Assembly: GCF_033807575.1 (NCBI RefSeq) | Contig: NC_084713.1 | Location: forward strand, 22,419,389-22,483,388 | Source of the DNA: Cydia pomonella | Lineage: Eukaryota > Arthropoda > Insecta > Lepidoptera > Tortricidae | Direction of reading: 5' to 3' | DNA length: 64,000 nt | Part shown: piece by piece, positions 29,579-39,140 of the stretch | How the letters are laid out: each line of letters begins with the position of its first letter | Position numbering within the stretch: position 1 is the first letter of the stretch | The notes under the pieces: generated by a model | Database searches by the model: none | The model's input: the letters and a program-made list of their open reading frames with translations, nothing else | Told to the model about the DNA's origin: nothing | Program-made: the position numbers and the translations under genes

Positions 29579-29690
29579 TGTTTTTACAGTACACATGGTG
29601 CTACTTTACCGCACTAGTGCGATACTTAGCACATTACGTAACTGTCAACATTTTAAAGGGCCATATGTACTGTAAAACGTTGTACGATAC
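29579..29690. mobile_element. Small MITE-like repeat
   Basis: Inverted ends tttttacagtacacatgg (left) and ccatatgtactgtaaaac (right), about 110 bp. The gtgctactttaccgcactagtgcg core is GC-balanced against AT-rich flanks. I recognise the pattern as common in moth genomes. Confidence 0.6.
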
Positions 29691-29745
29691 TTATATGTGC
29701 AAATAATAGGTAATTCGTGTCGATTTAAAACACTCCTTTAGGTCG

Positions 29746-30449
29746 TGTTTTAATGTATTTCCTATTTTATGGGGTAATAGTACCGATATAGATAAAATAT
29801 TTATACTTCAAAAGCGATGCATCAGAATCCTGGCCAACATCGATGAAATGGAATCCTGTAAGCCATTTTTTATTAAATATAAAATACTCACCCTTACCTC
29901 AATATATATTCTAGAAACCAGCAAATTTGTAAGAAAACATAGTGAATTATACTCTCCTGAAACACTACCTAAAAGAAATTGCCGCAATTTAAATAAATTA
30001 AAACTTCCTTTTTCTAAACTGAAATTGGTCACATCTAGCCCACACTACATGTCAATAAAAATATATAACCAACTCCCAAATAACATAAAAAACGAGGATA
30101 AACTAAGCCTGTTTAGCAAGAAACTAAAATCATTCCTGTTAAATAAATGCTACTATAGTATGAGAGAATTTTTTGAAGATACATAATATCTCTTTTGTGT
30201 ATGTGATTGTAAATCTTTAATTAGTATGTGTATGTCAGATAGATTTTTTAATATGTAAAATAATTAATGAATTAATAGGAATATATGTAAATAATATGTA
30301 CAATTTTAGAATAGATTAGTATGTAGCCCTATGTGGAACTATGTTGCTGTGCCCTAACAGGGCGTCACATGAACAGCCTTATATTTAAGAACACCTGTAC
30401 CTGCTATGTGATATGCAATAAATGATTTCAATTTCAATTTCAATTTCTA
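29746..30449 (+). pseudogene. Jockey-like ORF2 C-terminal fragment with (TTTCAA)n tail
   Basis: Open from about 29746 (FPILWGNSTD) through LQKRCIRILANI, CKPFFIKYKILTLTSIYILETSKFVRKH, YMSIKIYNQLP and LLNKCYYSMREF to the stop at 30184-30186. This aligns with the end of element B ORF2 (MQKKCIRIIVNI, SICILESATFVRKN, SIQIYNNIP, KKAYYSIAEF) and with 62760-63418. A 3' UTR and a tandem TTTCAA tail at 30424-30448 follow. The copy is 5'-truncated and lacks all catalytic domains. It is a separate family from B, because the 3' UTR and tail differ. Confidence 0.78.
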
Positions 30450-30904
30450 TTTTTCGCACTTGTATCGTAATGTACTATTAAATAATATATCAGTAGTAAG
30501 GTTTTTGCCACAAAACAAATCGATTGTTATTTCTTTGTGTGTCTTCAATAGGTGCGTTTACTTCGTCGGCTAAAAACGGTGAAATCTTTCTTTGCATTTT
30601 GCAATTCTTTGAAAATTCCCATTTCCTTCGCTACCAAAGGAAGTCCTTTACTTTATCGAACCCAAATAAAACAAACACTTACCTTATATAAACACATTTC
30701 TTGAATGGGAGGTATTTTAACCTCGAAATAACGTAATTTGTGCCTTGTAGCGTTTTATTTACGGTTGGTTTTCGAATGTCTGTAATATCGTAAATGAACT
30801 TCGGTTTTAAAATAGTTTGTTTATAGAAATTATGAAAGAATACAGCCAATATTGAATTTGTATCGAATCACGTGAAAGCTCTTATAATGAAATAAAATAT
30901 TTAG
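30450..30904. other. Non-coding, nothing recognised
   Basis: AT-rich, no long ORF. Confidence 0.4.
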
Positions 30905-31345
30905 TTTTCAGGGGAATTTTATTTTTAAGTATTTTTTCTACACGTCGACTGTAATGCTTTAATTAAGATTTGTATACCAAACTATAATTGCGTACTTTTC
31001 ATGTATCAACTCAACTATAAGATTCATTTCGATACGCTGTAGACAACTATAAAAAAATATCAATTACGTGCCGCCACGCTCCCATAGAAAAGATGAAACG
31101 GGTGCGGGGCGGGAGTCGCGCCTTGATGTCTACATTTTTGTCTACTGAGATAGTAATATCAGTAATTAGTTAGGTTTTATATTAAAAACGTTTTATTTTA
31201 GATAACTCGTAGAAAAAGTATTGTAATCAAGCTTTTCGTACCTTACTTTCTTCTCGTACCTTACTTAGGCAACTCAGCAAGCTTCGTTGCCTACACCCGG
31301 TACTCGACTGAAAAGCTCTCTATTATATCACGATTGTATAAAATA
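30905..31345. repeat. Dispersed repeat, copy 2, inverted relative to 1-430
   Basis: Carries the reverse complements of the landmarks in 1-430: ccaaactataattgcgtac, ctcaactataagattcat, ccttacttaggcaac and ggtactcgactgaaaagctc. Arms are about 30 kb apart, so this is a second insertion of one family and not a single hairpin. Confidence 0.7.
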
Positions 31346-31404
31346 CTATTATACTTCTATTTATATTAGTTTTTATGTAAAATTGTGTAAATAGCTGAAG
31401 TGGT

Positions 31405-31810
31405 TGTGCGGCGTTACCAGGCTAGACAAAATCTGCAACGAGTACGTGCGAGGCAGCCTGGGCTTGCGTGACATCGCCGACAAGATGAAGATAGTTTATT
31501 ATTCAAGTAGGCATATTACAATGCGCTTATGAACGTCAAATAAAGCTACACCGGCTCTAACCCTACACCTCTGACCCGAGATTTAAATCCCCCCTCAATT
31601 GGAAGAGGGTACCCCAATATGGACCGGCAAGAAATCAGACGGGACACATCTTTTCAAAACATTACATCTTATAATTAACATGCATTAAATAAGAAAAAAA
31701 AATAGGTTACTATAGAAATCATGCAATTGCAGGAGACAAAATGCAGGAGAGTAGGCTGTGAAGATATGGCCACGTAAGGAGGAGACCACCAAATAGCACT
31801 ACGACTTCCC
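31405..31810 (+). pseudogene. Non-LTR reverse-transcriptase C-terminal remnant, split by a 247-bp insertion
   Basis: The left part (about 31405-31487) reads RLDKICNEYVRGSLGLRDIA then DKM. The right part (31735 on) reads DKMQESRL, a stop, RYGHVRRRPPN. The pattern R-N-E-Y-x-R-G-S followed by L-R-W-Y-G-H-V-x-R-R is the C-terminal region of a non-LTR reverse transcriptase. A 9-bp imperfect direct repeat, gacaagatg / gacaaaatg (31479-31487 and 31735-31743), brackets the inserted 31488-31734 block. The fragment also carries in-frame stops, so it is a relic. Confidence 0.65.
31488..31734 (-). repeat. Dispersed retroelement 3'-end repeat, copy 1
   Basis: The first ~95 bases (tattattcaagtaggcatat, aaagctacaccggctctaac, acctctgacccgaga) are the reverse complement of 32645-32745. 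The rest includes cggcaagaaatcagacggg and catcttttcaaaac. It looks like the 3' end of a retroposon inserted on the minus strand. Confidence 0.68.
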
Positions 31811-31979
31811 ATCCCCGGTAAAAGAGGCAGAGGTAAACTAAAAACAAGTTTTTATTTAAAAAAAAAATTACAAAAAATACAATATTGTAAGTACCTTAAT
31901 CTGTTTCGCCAAACTGTAAAGCAGGTTTTTGGCGATTTGCTCCAAAATAATGGTAAACTAAATCATCATCATCATCATC

Positions 31980-32300
31980 TCAGCCATAAGACGTCCACTG
32001 CTGAACATAGGCCTCCCCCTTGGACCTCCACATGTACCGGTTGGAAGCGACCCACATCCAGCGTCTTCCGGCGACCTTAATAAGGTCGTCTGTCCATCTT
32101 GTGGGTGGACGTCCTACGCTGCGCTTGCTAGTCCGTGGTCTCCACTCGAGCACTTTTCGACCCCATCGGTCATCTTCTCTGCGTGCAATGTGGCCTGCCC
32201 ATTGCCACTTCAGCTTGCTAATCCGGTGGGCTATGTCGGTGACTTTAGTTCGTCTACGGATCTCCTCGTTTCTGATTCGATCACGTAGAGAAACTAAATA
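31980..32300 (-). pseudogene. RTE-type reverse-transcriptase C-terminal fragment
   Basis: On the minus strand the sequence is open for about 107 codons to the TGA at 31980-31982. It has LRDRIRNEEIRRRTKVTDIA, KLKWQWAGHIARREDDRWG, W-R-P-R, GRPPTRWTDDLIKVAG and GEAYVQQWTSYG. This is the standard C-terminus of lepidopteran RTE elements and is much better preserved than the copy at 1007-1354. Immediately downstream (31962-31979) is a run of ATC triplets, read as (GAT)n on the minus strand, the simple-repeat 3' end expected for RTE. It is 5'-truncated, with no start and no catalytic domain. Confidence 0.85.
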
Positions 32301-32644
32301 GGTACACTAAAAATCGAGTAAGTAGCATCATAAGCATACTTAGGAACATACTTATAAGTATCTTAAAACTATTTAGCGAGACGGCATCACACACAACTGA
32401 CCATGCGTAGCTCTTACCTCGTCGAGATAAGGTCTACGTACGGCCACCCAACGATGGAATGACCTAGTGCTAAAAGATTGAGTGCAAACTCTCCGAAAAC
32501 GATGTCAAGGATAGGGCGAAGTGGAAGCGAAAGACACAGAAAGCTGACTCCATCACCTTATGGGATACACAACGTGTTATACCAGCCACTGAAAGTGGGG
32601 TACACGTTGTATAGACCATACTGGGCAACTTTTACTATTAACTT

Positions 32645-32762
32645 TTTCTCGGGTCAGAGGTGTAGGGTTAGAGCCGGTGTAGCTTTATTTGACGTTCATA
32701 AGCGCATTGTAATATGCCTACTTGAATAATGAACTATCTTTAACTTTATTTTTTATCTTTAT
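32645..32762 (+). repeat. Dispersed retroelement 3'-end repeat, copy 2
   Basis: Plus-strand counterpart of 31488-31585: tctcgggtcagaggtgtagg, gccggtgtagctttatttg, gcgcattgtaatatgcctac, then a T-rich tail. Confidence 0.68.
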
Positions 32763-32772
32763 TAAATCTTTA

Positions 32773-33183
32773 ATTATAATAAACACAAATGGGTGGAAAA
32801 ACAATTAAAAACTTATAAATAAAAAAATTGTCCCAGATCGAGACCGCTTGGCAGGGTGCCCAGAAGGCTGGCTGCATTGCCCCTCTGGATAGCAATGCTT
32901 ATCCGCTGGGCGAAGTACAGGCCAGCCCTCTGGTCACCCGAAGCCTCTATAAGGCGTTTTGCTAACTCCTTATAGAGGCGGCGCGCGCTAGGCCCCCACG
33001 GCCCTAGGGTTTCAACCCCAAACGCCGCAAATATGTAACTACTGCCGAGGTTGACATACTTGCGACGCTTGAGGCTTTCGGCCGAGGATGCGGCCGCACC
33101 AGCGTCAACTTTGGTGCCTGGAATATGGGACGGTGCCAGGGTATCTACGCATGTAGCATCCCAGACAAGGGGCCGTCCCATAC
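32773..33183 (-). pseudogene. C-terminal fragment with a PD...WDATCVDT-type motif, 10-bp target duplication
   Basis: The insertion is flanked by TAAATCTTTA at 32763-32772 and 33184-33193. On the minus strand it reads GRPLVWDATCVDTLAPSHIPG, AGAAASSAESLKRRKY, VETLGPWGPSARRLYKEL, GDQRAGLYFAQRISIAIQRGNAASLLGTLP and a stop at 32813-32815. A related, more complete motif (RCDGKRPDGLTLVPRETGK before WDATCVST) is at 42117-42497. The R-P-D-G ... W-D-x-T spacing resembles a PD-(D/E)-x-K nuclease motif like the restriction-like endonuclease that ends some non-LTR polymerases. That functional reading is inference. It is a 5'-truncated copy. Confidence 0.6.
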
Positions 33184-33395
33184 TAAATCTTTATTAAATA
33201 AATTCCGAAATTGCGAAAACAAATTTGACCCTTACATACATTTTGGCTGGTTGATGTTGAATCTTGTATGCGAGACTTAATTTTTTTATTGCGATTTTGG
33301 GGCTGGTCTCATAGTAAAATTTGCTGAGTATGACCTATACAACGTGTACCCACCCCACTTTCAGTGGCTGGTGTACTCGTAACACCTTGTATAGC

Positions 33396-34727
33396 TTGGA
33401 AGACAGAGAGCTTCCATTGTGAGATTTGTGAGCCTCCCAGCAGTGGGATGATTATAGCCTAGGTATTATCTACATCATGATTTTGTGTGAATGTCACTTT
33501 GTCAATCGTCAAAAATGTCAAATGTTTTTATTAAATAAAAAAATAATTAATTAAATTACACTTTTATTTATATAGCAACTTTTATTCTACATTATATCAG
33601 CTTTCATAGAACACCTCATTTTTAAAAATCTGATAAGAACTTGTCGACTAAAAATTAAAAATTAAAATTATTATTTAAAATTTGAAACCCGGGATCGCCA
33701 TCTTTGTGACGTCACAGTTATACCCCCCACACTCTTGGAAAGTGACAAGTCTTTATTTCGTACTCAGTAAAGTCTACCGAACACAACGATACCAACTATC
33801 GGTAGTAAACTGTTCAGTCACATCGAATAGTGTATCACCCTCGGGCCGCCTGTACTAATTTGATTCTACTTCCCGTGTACTCAAATTTTTCTTATAAACC
33901 TGCTATCTATTGTACAGTCACCATCAGATATTACAGGAGCGGCCAAGATGCTCACAAATATCTGAACACGCCATAGAAAAGAGTAATTTTTTTGGCGTAA
34001 AACAATTTTCTTCTACTTTTTCCTAATTAGAACATGATACCGAATATGACCTTAAACGGATCCCTGCTATTTTTGACACCCTGTACACTTCTTTTTTTAC
34101 CATTACATAATAAAACTGAATATATTAGGGTAATTAAATAAAATATTATTTTTTTAAACTCGAACAGCTTTTGTTACAGTTCACATTTTTAGTACGAGTA
34201 TTAATCTCGTGTTGTTGAACAAACATTATAAAATATTGTTCACAAGCATGAAGCCCATAAAGTAGATATCTAGTTGCATTCTAGTAAATAGAAATCCTTT
34301 GTAAAAGACACGTTAAAGAAATATATTATGATCAGCTCGCTTCACCGAGCTCTCTCCATCGAGGCAAGAAAATCGTTCTCGAAGAAATATCGAATTCCTT
34401 TTAGAGTCTGTTTACTTTCAATCACTTTCGCAACCTCGTACCTACATAAAACATGTTTATTATAAGGCGAACTCTATGACATTTGTATTAAAGTTGGTTT
34501 TATAATGATTATGTGCAGTGAGATGAGAAATTTTGGAAATGTTTAGGCAATTTACACGCCTAGTAACGAGGTATATCGATACGGGCCCTTATATGACGTG
34601 TTTATAAATAAAACGTTGTTAGATATAACAATCTAGGCTCTATTTATCACATTAGGTATATTTAGATTTAGAAATATTTCAAATGTGGAGAAGGGAGGGT
34701 CGCTATTTCAAATTTATAGATATTGGA
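33396..34727. other. Non-coding; one probable MITE fragment
   Basis: At 33910-34095 a tacagtcaccatcagatatt and ggagcggccaagatgctcac stretch, ending ttttgacaccctgtacac, looks like part of a moth MITE family. Another AT-rich piece (33480-33720) ends near gccatctttgtgacgtcac, reminiscent of the 53516-53760 repeat. No genes seen. Confidence 0.45.
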
Positions 34728-35060
34728 CCCGGGTACGTTCTTAAACTACGTCCAAATAGAGGTATGGGCATTGTGAATGTCATCTCGCTTTGTGTGGCAG
34801 GGCACAGCGCAGCGGATGTCATTCCAGACCTTACAGAAAACCGCAGCCAAATATCACTAGATCCTACTCATAGTATTGTCTGGCAACTTTACTGCCGGTG
34901 AGTTAAGTTGCCAGAGCTCAAGGAGGGGGGCGGGGGGGATTTGAAGTCGGCAACGCGCATGTAACTCCTCTGGAGTTGCGAGCGTAAAAAGGCTACGGAG
35001 ACTGCTTGCCATCAGGCGGGCCGTGTGCTTGTTTGCCACCGACGTAGTATCCAAAAAAAA
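34728..35060 (-). repeat. ~360-bp dispersed repeat (tactacgtcggtggc family), copy 1
   Basis: Reverse complement of the copies at 36251-37232, 47783-48066 and 58371-58735. Landmarks in plus orientation here: cccgggtacgttcttaaac, gggcattgtgaatgtcatct, gatgtcattccagaccttac, gcatgtaactcctctggagt, ggctacggagactgcttgcc, and an A run after cgacgtagtatcc. The reading frame DPGxxLxYVQK...MGxVNVISLCVVGHSTADVIPD is recognisable in three copies. Confidence 0.75.
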
Positions 35061-35329
35061 AACAGTGGAGAAATTCAGGGGAGGTTTATGCCCAACACGA
35101 CAGCCTCCAAAGAATATTAGTAATAATAATGAAGGTGCGAGTTGTGGAAAGTGGAATCTTGAGCGTTGCGAGGGTTTGCAGGAGCGAGAGTTAAAGAATC
35201 TTTGCTACAGAGTGAAAAACAAAAAAATCACCAATCCGACGCCAGGAAAATACTGATTGTAAAACATTACAAATCAAGTTGAAATGAATGTTATTAAATA
35301 TGTATTATTCAAAATCATCACTTAAATTT
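35061..35329. repeat. Dispersed repeat (gagcgttgcgagggttt family), copy 1
   Basis: 35145-35225 contains gtggaatcttgagcgttgcg, agggtttgcaggagcgagag, ttaaagaatctttgctac, which recurs with changes at 35700-35795. No real coding frame. Confidence 0.55.
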
Positions 35330-35580
35330 GACGATCGGTTTGGCCTAGTGGGTAGTGACCCTGCCTACGAAGCTGATGGTCCCGGGTTCAAATCCTGGTA
35401 AGGGAATTTATTCGTGTGATGAGCATGGATATTTGTTCCTGAGTCATGGGTGTTTTCTATGTATTTAAGTATTTATATATTATATATATCGTTGTCTAAG
35501 TACCCTCAACGCAAACCTTATTGAGCTTACTGTGGGACTTAGTCAATTTGTGTAATAATGTCCTGTAATATTTATTTTTG
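35330..35580 (+). mobile_element. tRNA-derived SINE, copy 3
   Basis: Most complete copy in the window. A box at ggcctagtgggtagtgacc and B box at gggttcaaatcctgg, followed by the standard body and a taatatttatttttg end. Confidence 0.88.
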
Positions 35581-36250
35581 AACAAACAAGCCTTTACGAG
35601 CCGGTGTGGAGAAATAGTTATTTGTTTTACAAGGGTGCAAAGTTGTTTAACCACTCGTGCTAATATTGATACCCGAGCAAGCGAAATATTCCAAAATTGA
35701 GCGTAGCGAGTGGTTCGAGAAGTGGAATCCTGAGCGTTGCGAGGGTTTCAAGGCGCAAGGGTTAAACAAACTTTGCCTCCGAGTAAAACACAACATTTTT
35801 CACCACAGCAATGCGACGAAAATAAAATACTATTCTGTAGTCTTCTTTATTTATTAGACTTTGCTTATACTATATTAAACCTGTATAACCCTACTTAAAA
35901 TACAACGGTTGCAAAAAATACTATTCTAAATTCCCGCGTAAAATGTGTTTCATATTGAATTCGTACAATAAGTCGCAACTCGGCTCTGCCCAAAAGCCGG
36001 GCTTCTGAAGATTTGTTGAAATGCCCTTTTCAATAAACCCCTTTTATGAAATCCAACTTGAATGTTGTTTCATGCTTGGATACTCGCATTTTGTTGCTGT
36101 TGCGTTGGATAAATATTGATATAGGTCCTGAAGTTTCTTCAAACTTAAATGAAGGTTTATAGATATAAAGAAATAAAGATGTGGGTAATAACAGTTTTAA
36201 CGAAATAGCGAAACTTTAAGTTTGCACAAAATTGTACAATACGATTTTTT
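35581..36250. repeat. Dispersed repeat (gagcgttgcgagggttt family), copy 2, plus unassigned sequence
   Basis: 35690-35800 repeats the 35145-35225 block (agcgtagcgagtggttcgag, gagcgttgcgagggtttcaa, gttaaacaaactttgcctcc). The remainder to 36250 is unassigned. Confidence 0.5.
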
Positions 36251-36279
36251 TTTATACTACGTCGGCGGCAAACAAGCAT

Positions 36280-36900
36280 CTTATCTTATCTTCTAATTTC
36301 CGGGGGCCATTGCGGATACACTTCGACCCATAGGGATCTTTTGTGTAGTTGCCCCCTAAGGAAAGACCCATTAGCTACTCAAGAGCCTTTTTAACCATTT
36401 CCATGTGTCGGATGATGGAGCTTATGGGTAGCCTTTTGAATTCCTTTGGTTCCAGATAGCCTGCTCCAAAGTCCTTCATTCTTTGTCTGGCGAGCGCGTG
36501 ACATTCACACATTAGGTGTGTTACTGTCTCTCCCTCTTCACCACACATTCGACAATCGGTGTTGTCAGAGTGTCCCATCCTAGCCAAAACCCCTTTGACC
36601 CCATAATGGCCCGTAAACACACCTGTTATAATTTGGAGTTGTCTCCTGCTAAGTTTCCATAGCTTTTTGCTCCAACCGGAGTCTACTTCTTGTATGAAGA
36701 GCTTTGAGTGCTTTAGACCCGTCAGACTGTCCCATTCTTTTTGGTGTCTGGTCTTAGTGTGGTCTTTGATAGCCGTTATAATGGTTCCCTGTGAGAGCCC
36801 CACGAATGGTTCCGGACCTATGTGGTTAGGTACTTGCGGATCCGGCTCTGGCAAGTTCATCTGTATTTTCATTGCCTATGAATCCCTCGTGCCCTGGAAT
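36280..36900 (-). mobile_element. 5'-truncated non-LTR insertion with 13-bp target duplication
   Basis: Flanked by GGCAAACAAGCAT at 36267-36279 and 36901-36913. On the minus strand it ends with a short (GATAA)n-type tail (cttatcttatctt at 36280-36292 in plus sense), and its body encodes the fragment at 36375-36872. This is a clear target-primed reverse-transcription product. Confidence 0.88.
36375..36872 (-). pseudogene. C-terminal end of a non-LTR ORF2 (region after RNase H)
   Basis: 165 residues, open throughout. The pattern WSKKLWKLSRRQLQIITGVFTGHYG, then LARMG, then a zinc-binding CRMCGEEGETVTHLMCEC, then LARQRMKDFG is typical of the C-terminal tail of I-, R1- and LOA-group polymerases, just after their RNase H domain (R-x-L-x-x-I-T-G-H-x-G, C-x2-C, H, C). 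This type differs from elements R, A and B, which lack RNase H. The true gene started far upstream. The copy is 5'-truncated and its ATG is incidental. The Cys/His cluster is intact. Confidence 0.8.
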
Positions 36901-37254
36901 GGCAAACAAGCATACGGCCCGGCTGATGGTAAGCAGTCTCCGTAGCCTATGTATGCCTGCAACTCCAGAGGAGTTACATGCGCGTTGCCGACCCTAACAT
37001 CCGCACCCTCGTTGAGCTATGGCAACCTTACTCACCGGCAGGAACACAACACTATGTGTAGGGTCTAGTGTTATTTGGCTGAGGTTTTCTGTAAGGTGGA
37101 GGTACTACCCCAGTTGGGCTCTGCTCTAGATCTGGAATGACATCCGCTGTGCTGTGCCCTACCACACAAAGCGAGATAACAATCACAATGCCCAAACCTT
37201 TCTTTTGGACGTAGTTTAAGGACGTACCCGGGTCCAAAACTTTCACTTCATTTC

Positions 37255-37659
37255 ACATGCACCGATCAGCGTGAGCGATCTTTAAGGTCTTATCAAAACC
37301 AGTATCCCTTATCAAAAATCATAACCAATTATTGAATCTGAATCTGGCTCCTAGTCTATGTCGCGACATTACTGCAACATTGACGCAGACATTATAGATG
37401 TGCAAAACGCTTTACTGAATTGAAAAGATTGATTCATATCTTTCGTTCGCGGAGATATATATCACTCATTTCGCTCAGTGAATCTCTAGAGTAAATAAGA
37501 TGGTGGATCACGCGACACGATCCCGCCATGTTTTCCCGATAACCTCCGAACCGCTCCGTAACGGCTGTTTCGCATATTCTCATCGTCTCACTCGTTTGGC
37601 TTGGCCGAATCATTCGGCACGAGTGGGAATGAGCAAGCAAGTAACACTGACATCGATAA
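37255..37659. repeat. Dispersed repeat (cagcgtgagcgatct family), left copy
   Basis: 37258-37350 (gcaccgatcagcgtgagcga, ttaaggtcttatcaaaacc, gaatctgaatctggc) recurs in the same orientation at 38660-38760, on the other side of the tandem repeat. The flanking 37430-37650 has cattcggcacgagtgggaat and other sequence without a match. Confidence 0.55.
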
Positions 37660-38478
37660 GTTACTGAGGGAGTTAAAGCTCAAGTGAGTGAGTTCAGTCA
37701 AAAGATATAGTTCATTTAAATCACTCGTAAACAATACATCTTTAGCAAGCATTGGCACTGTCAATCTCCTTTATAAAATGAGTTTTGAATGTTTCCATGA
37801 TTCAATGCATTAACAAAAAGCTAGAAACTCGTTGCAAATGTCAAGCAAATATATATTTTCCATTCAAAAGACTTACTAAGAAGAAAAAAAAAACCTTACT
37901 TAAGAGTTACTGAGGGAGTTAAAGCTCAAGTGAGTTGAAGAGTGAGTGAGTTCAGTCAAAAGATATAGTTCATTTAAATCACTCGTAAACAATACATCTT
38001 TAGCAGGCATTGACACTGTCAATCTCCTTTATAAAATGAGTTTTATTCGCTATTATTATTGCTTACTGTACTAAACAATGTTTGCATTGTTTGCATGATT
38101 CAATGCCTTAACAAAAAGCTAGAAACTCGTTGCAAATGTCAAGCAAATATATATTTTCCATTCAAAAAAGCCTTACTAAGAAGAAAAAAGCCTTACTAAG
38201 AAAAAAAAAGCCTTACTTAAGAGTTACTGAGGGAGTTAAAGCTCAAGTGAGTTGAAGAGTGAGTGAGTTCAGTCAAAAGATATAGTTCATTTAAATCACT
38301 CGTAAACAATACATCTTCAGCAAGCATTGGCACTGTCAATCTCCTTTATAAAATGAGTTTTATTCGCTATAATTATTGCTTACCAAAAAATGTTTGCATG
38401 ATACGATGCATTAACAAAAAGCTAGAAACTCGTTGCAAATGTCAAGCAAATATATATTTTCCATTCAAAAAAGCCTTT
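37660..38478 (+). repeat. Tandem repeat, three units of about 246, 317 and 256 bp
   Basis: Units start at 37660, 37906 and 38223 with gttactgagggagttaaagc. Each contains agatatagttcatttaaatc, tcgtaaacaatacatctt, actgtcaatctcctttataa, aacaaaaagctagaaactcg and gtcaagcaaatatatatttt. They end in A-rich gccttactaagaagaaaa segments whose length varies between units. Unit 2 has extra sequence (gcttactgtactaaacaatg). The 74-residue ORF at 38263-38487 is part of unit 3 and is not conserved as a frame. Confidence 0.88.
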
Positions 38479-39140
38479 GCGAAGTAAAGAGCGTATCTGA
38501 AAATACACCATGCATGCTCTTGCAAATTATTCAAAGAGAAACTACAGTATCCAAACATCAACTGTAAGCTGCACTTTATGAGGCAGAGAGAGATTCAGAT
38601 TTACTTGATACCATTTTGAACCGGTTTTGATAATACCTTGACGATCGTCTTTCACTTAGTTCCGCATGCACCAGTCAGCGTGAGCGATCTTCAAGGTCAT
38701 TACAAAATAAGATCAAAACCGTAAAAAGTTGTTGGATCCGAATCGGAATCTTGTCTGTTACACGGAAAAGCAGTCAGGACTTGTCTCATAAGGCATCTCG
38801 CTCGCACTTATCATACTAATCATAAATCGTACTTACAGCACTGAATATACTAGCAAGAGACGCAAAGATATTGTCTACCCACAAAACATTCATAGGAGAT
38901 ATGTTTTTTCTATGAGATTTTTCATTGCTCTGGGTCTTTTTGGAAGTGTATAGGCTGAATTATTATTTATTATTAGGTACACATAAACATAAGGTAGGTA
39001 AACATATAAACGTTTGTCGATAGGAGTGTCACTTTATTGTTTATTTGTCATTATCTTTCAGTACTGTCAAATCGTTGTTGCTCCCGCGATAATGATGTAT
39101 TGGTGACATGTATTGTATGACACGATTAAATATCGTAGTA
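38479..39140. repeat. Right copy of the cagcgtgagcgatct repeat plus unassigned sequence
   Basis: 38660-38760 matches 37258-37350. The rest is AT-rich with no ORF. Confidence 0.5.

Larger units (their letters stand above)
32576..33395. mobile_element. MITE interrupted by two further insertions
   Basis: The left arm (32576-32637: ccagccactgaaagtggggt, cacgttgtatag, ccatactgggcaacttttac) is the reverse complement of the right arm (33330-33395: tatgacctatacaacgtg, accccactttcagtggctgg). The middle of the MITE (gaaattgcg, cattttggctgg, gcgattttggggctgg) continues from about 33194. What lies between, from about 32640 to 33183, is foreign: the retroposon end at 32645-32762 and the insertion at 32773-33183. 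Confidence 0.72.
36251..37232 (+). repeat. ~360-bp dispersed repeat, copy 2, split by an insertion
   Basis: The 5' end is at 36251-36279 (tttatactacgtcggcggc, aaacaagcat). The remainder is at 36901-37232 (gtaagcagtctccgtagcc, actccagaggagttacatgc, ccccagttgggctctgctc, atctggaatgacatccgctg). The two parts are separated by 36280-36900. Confidence 0.82.
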
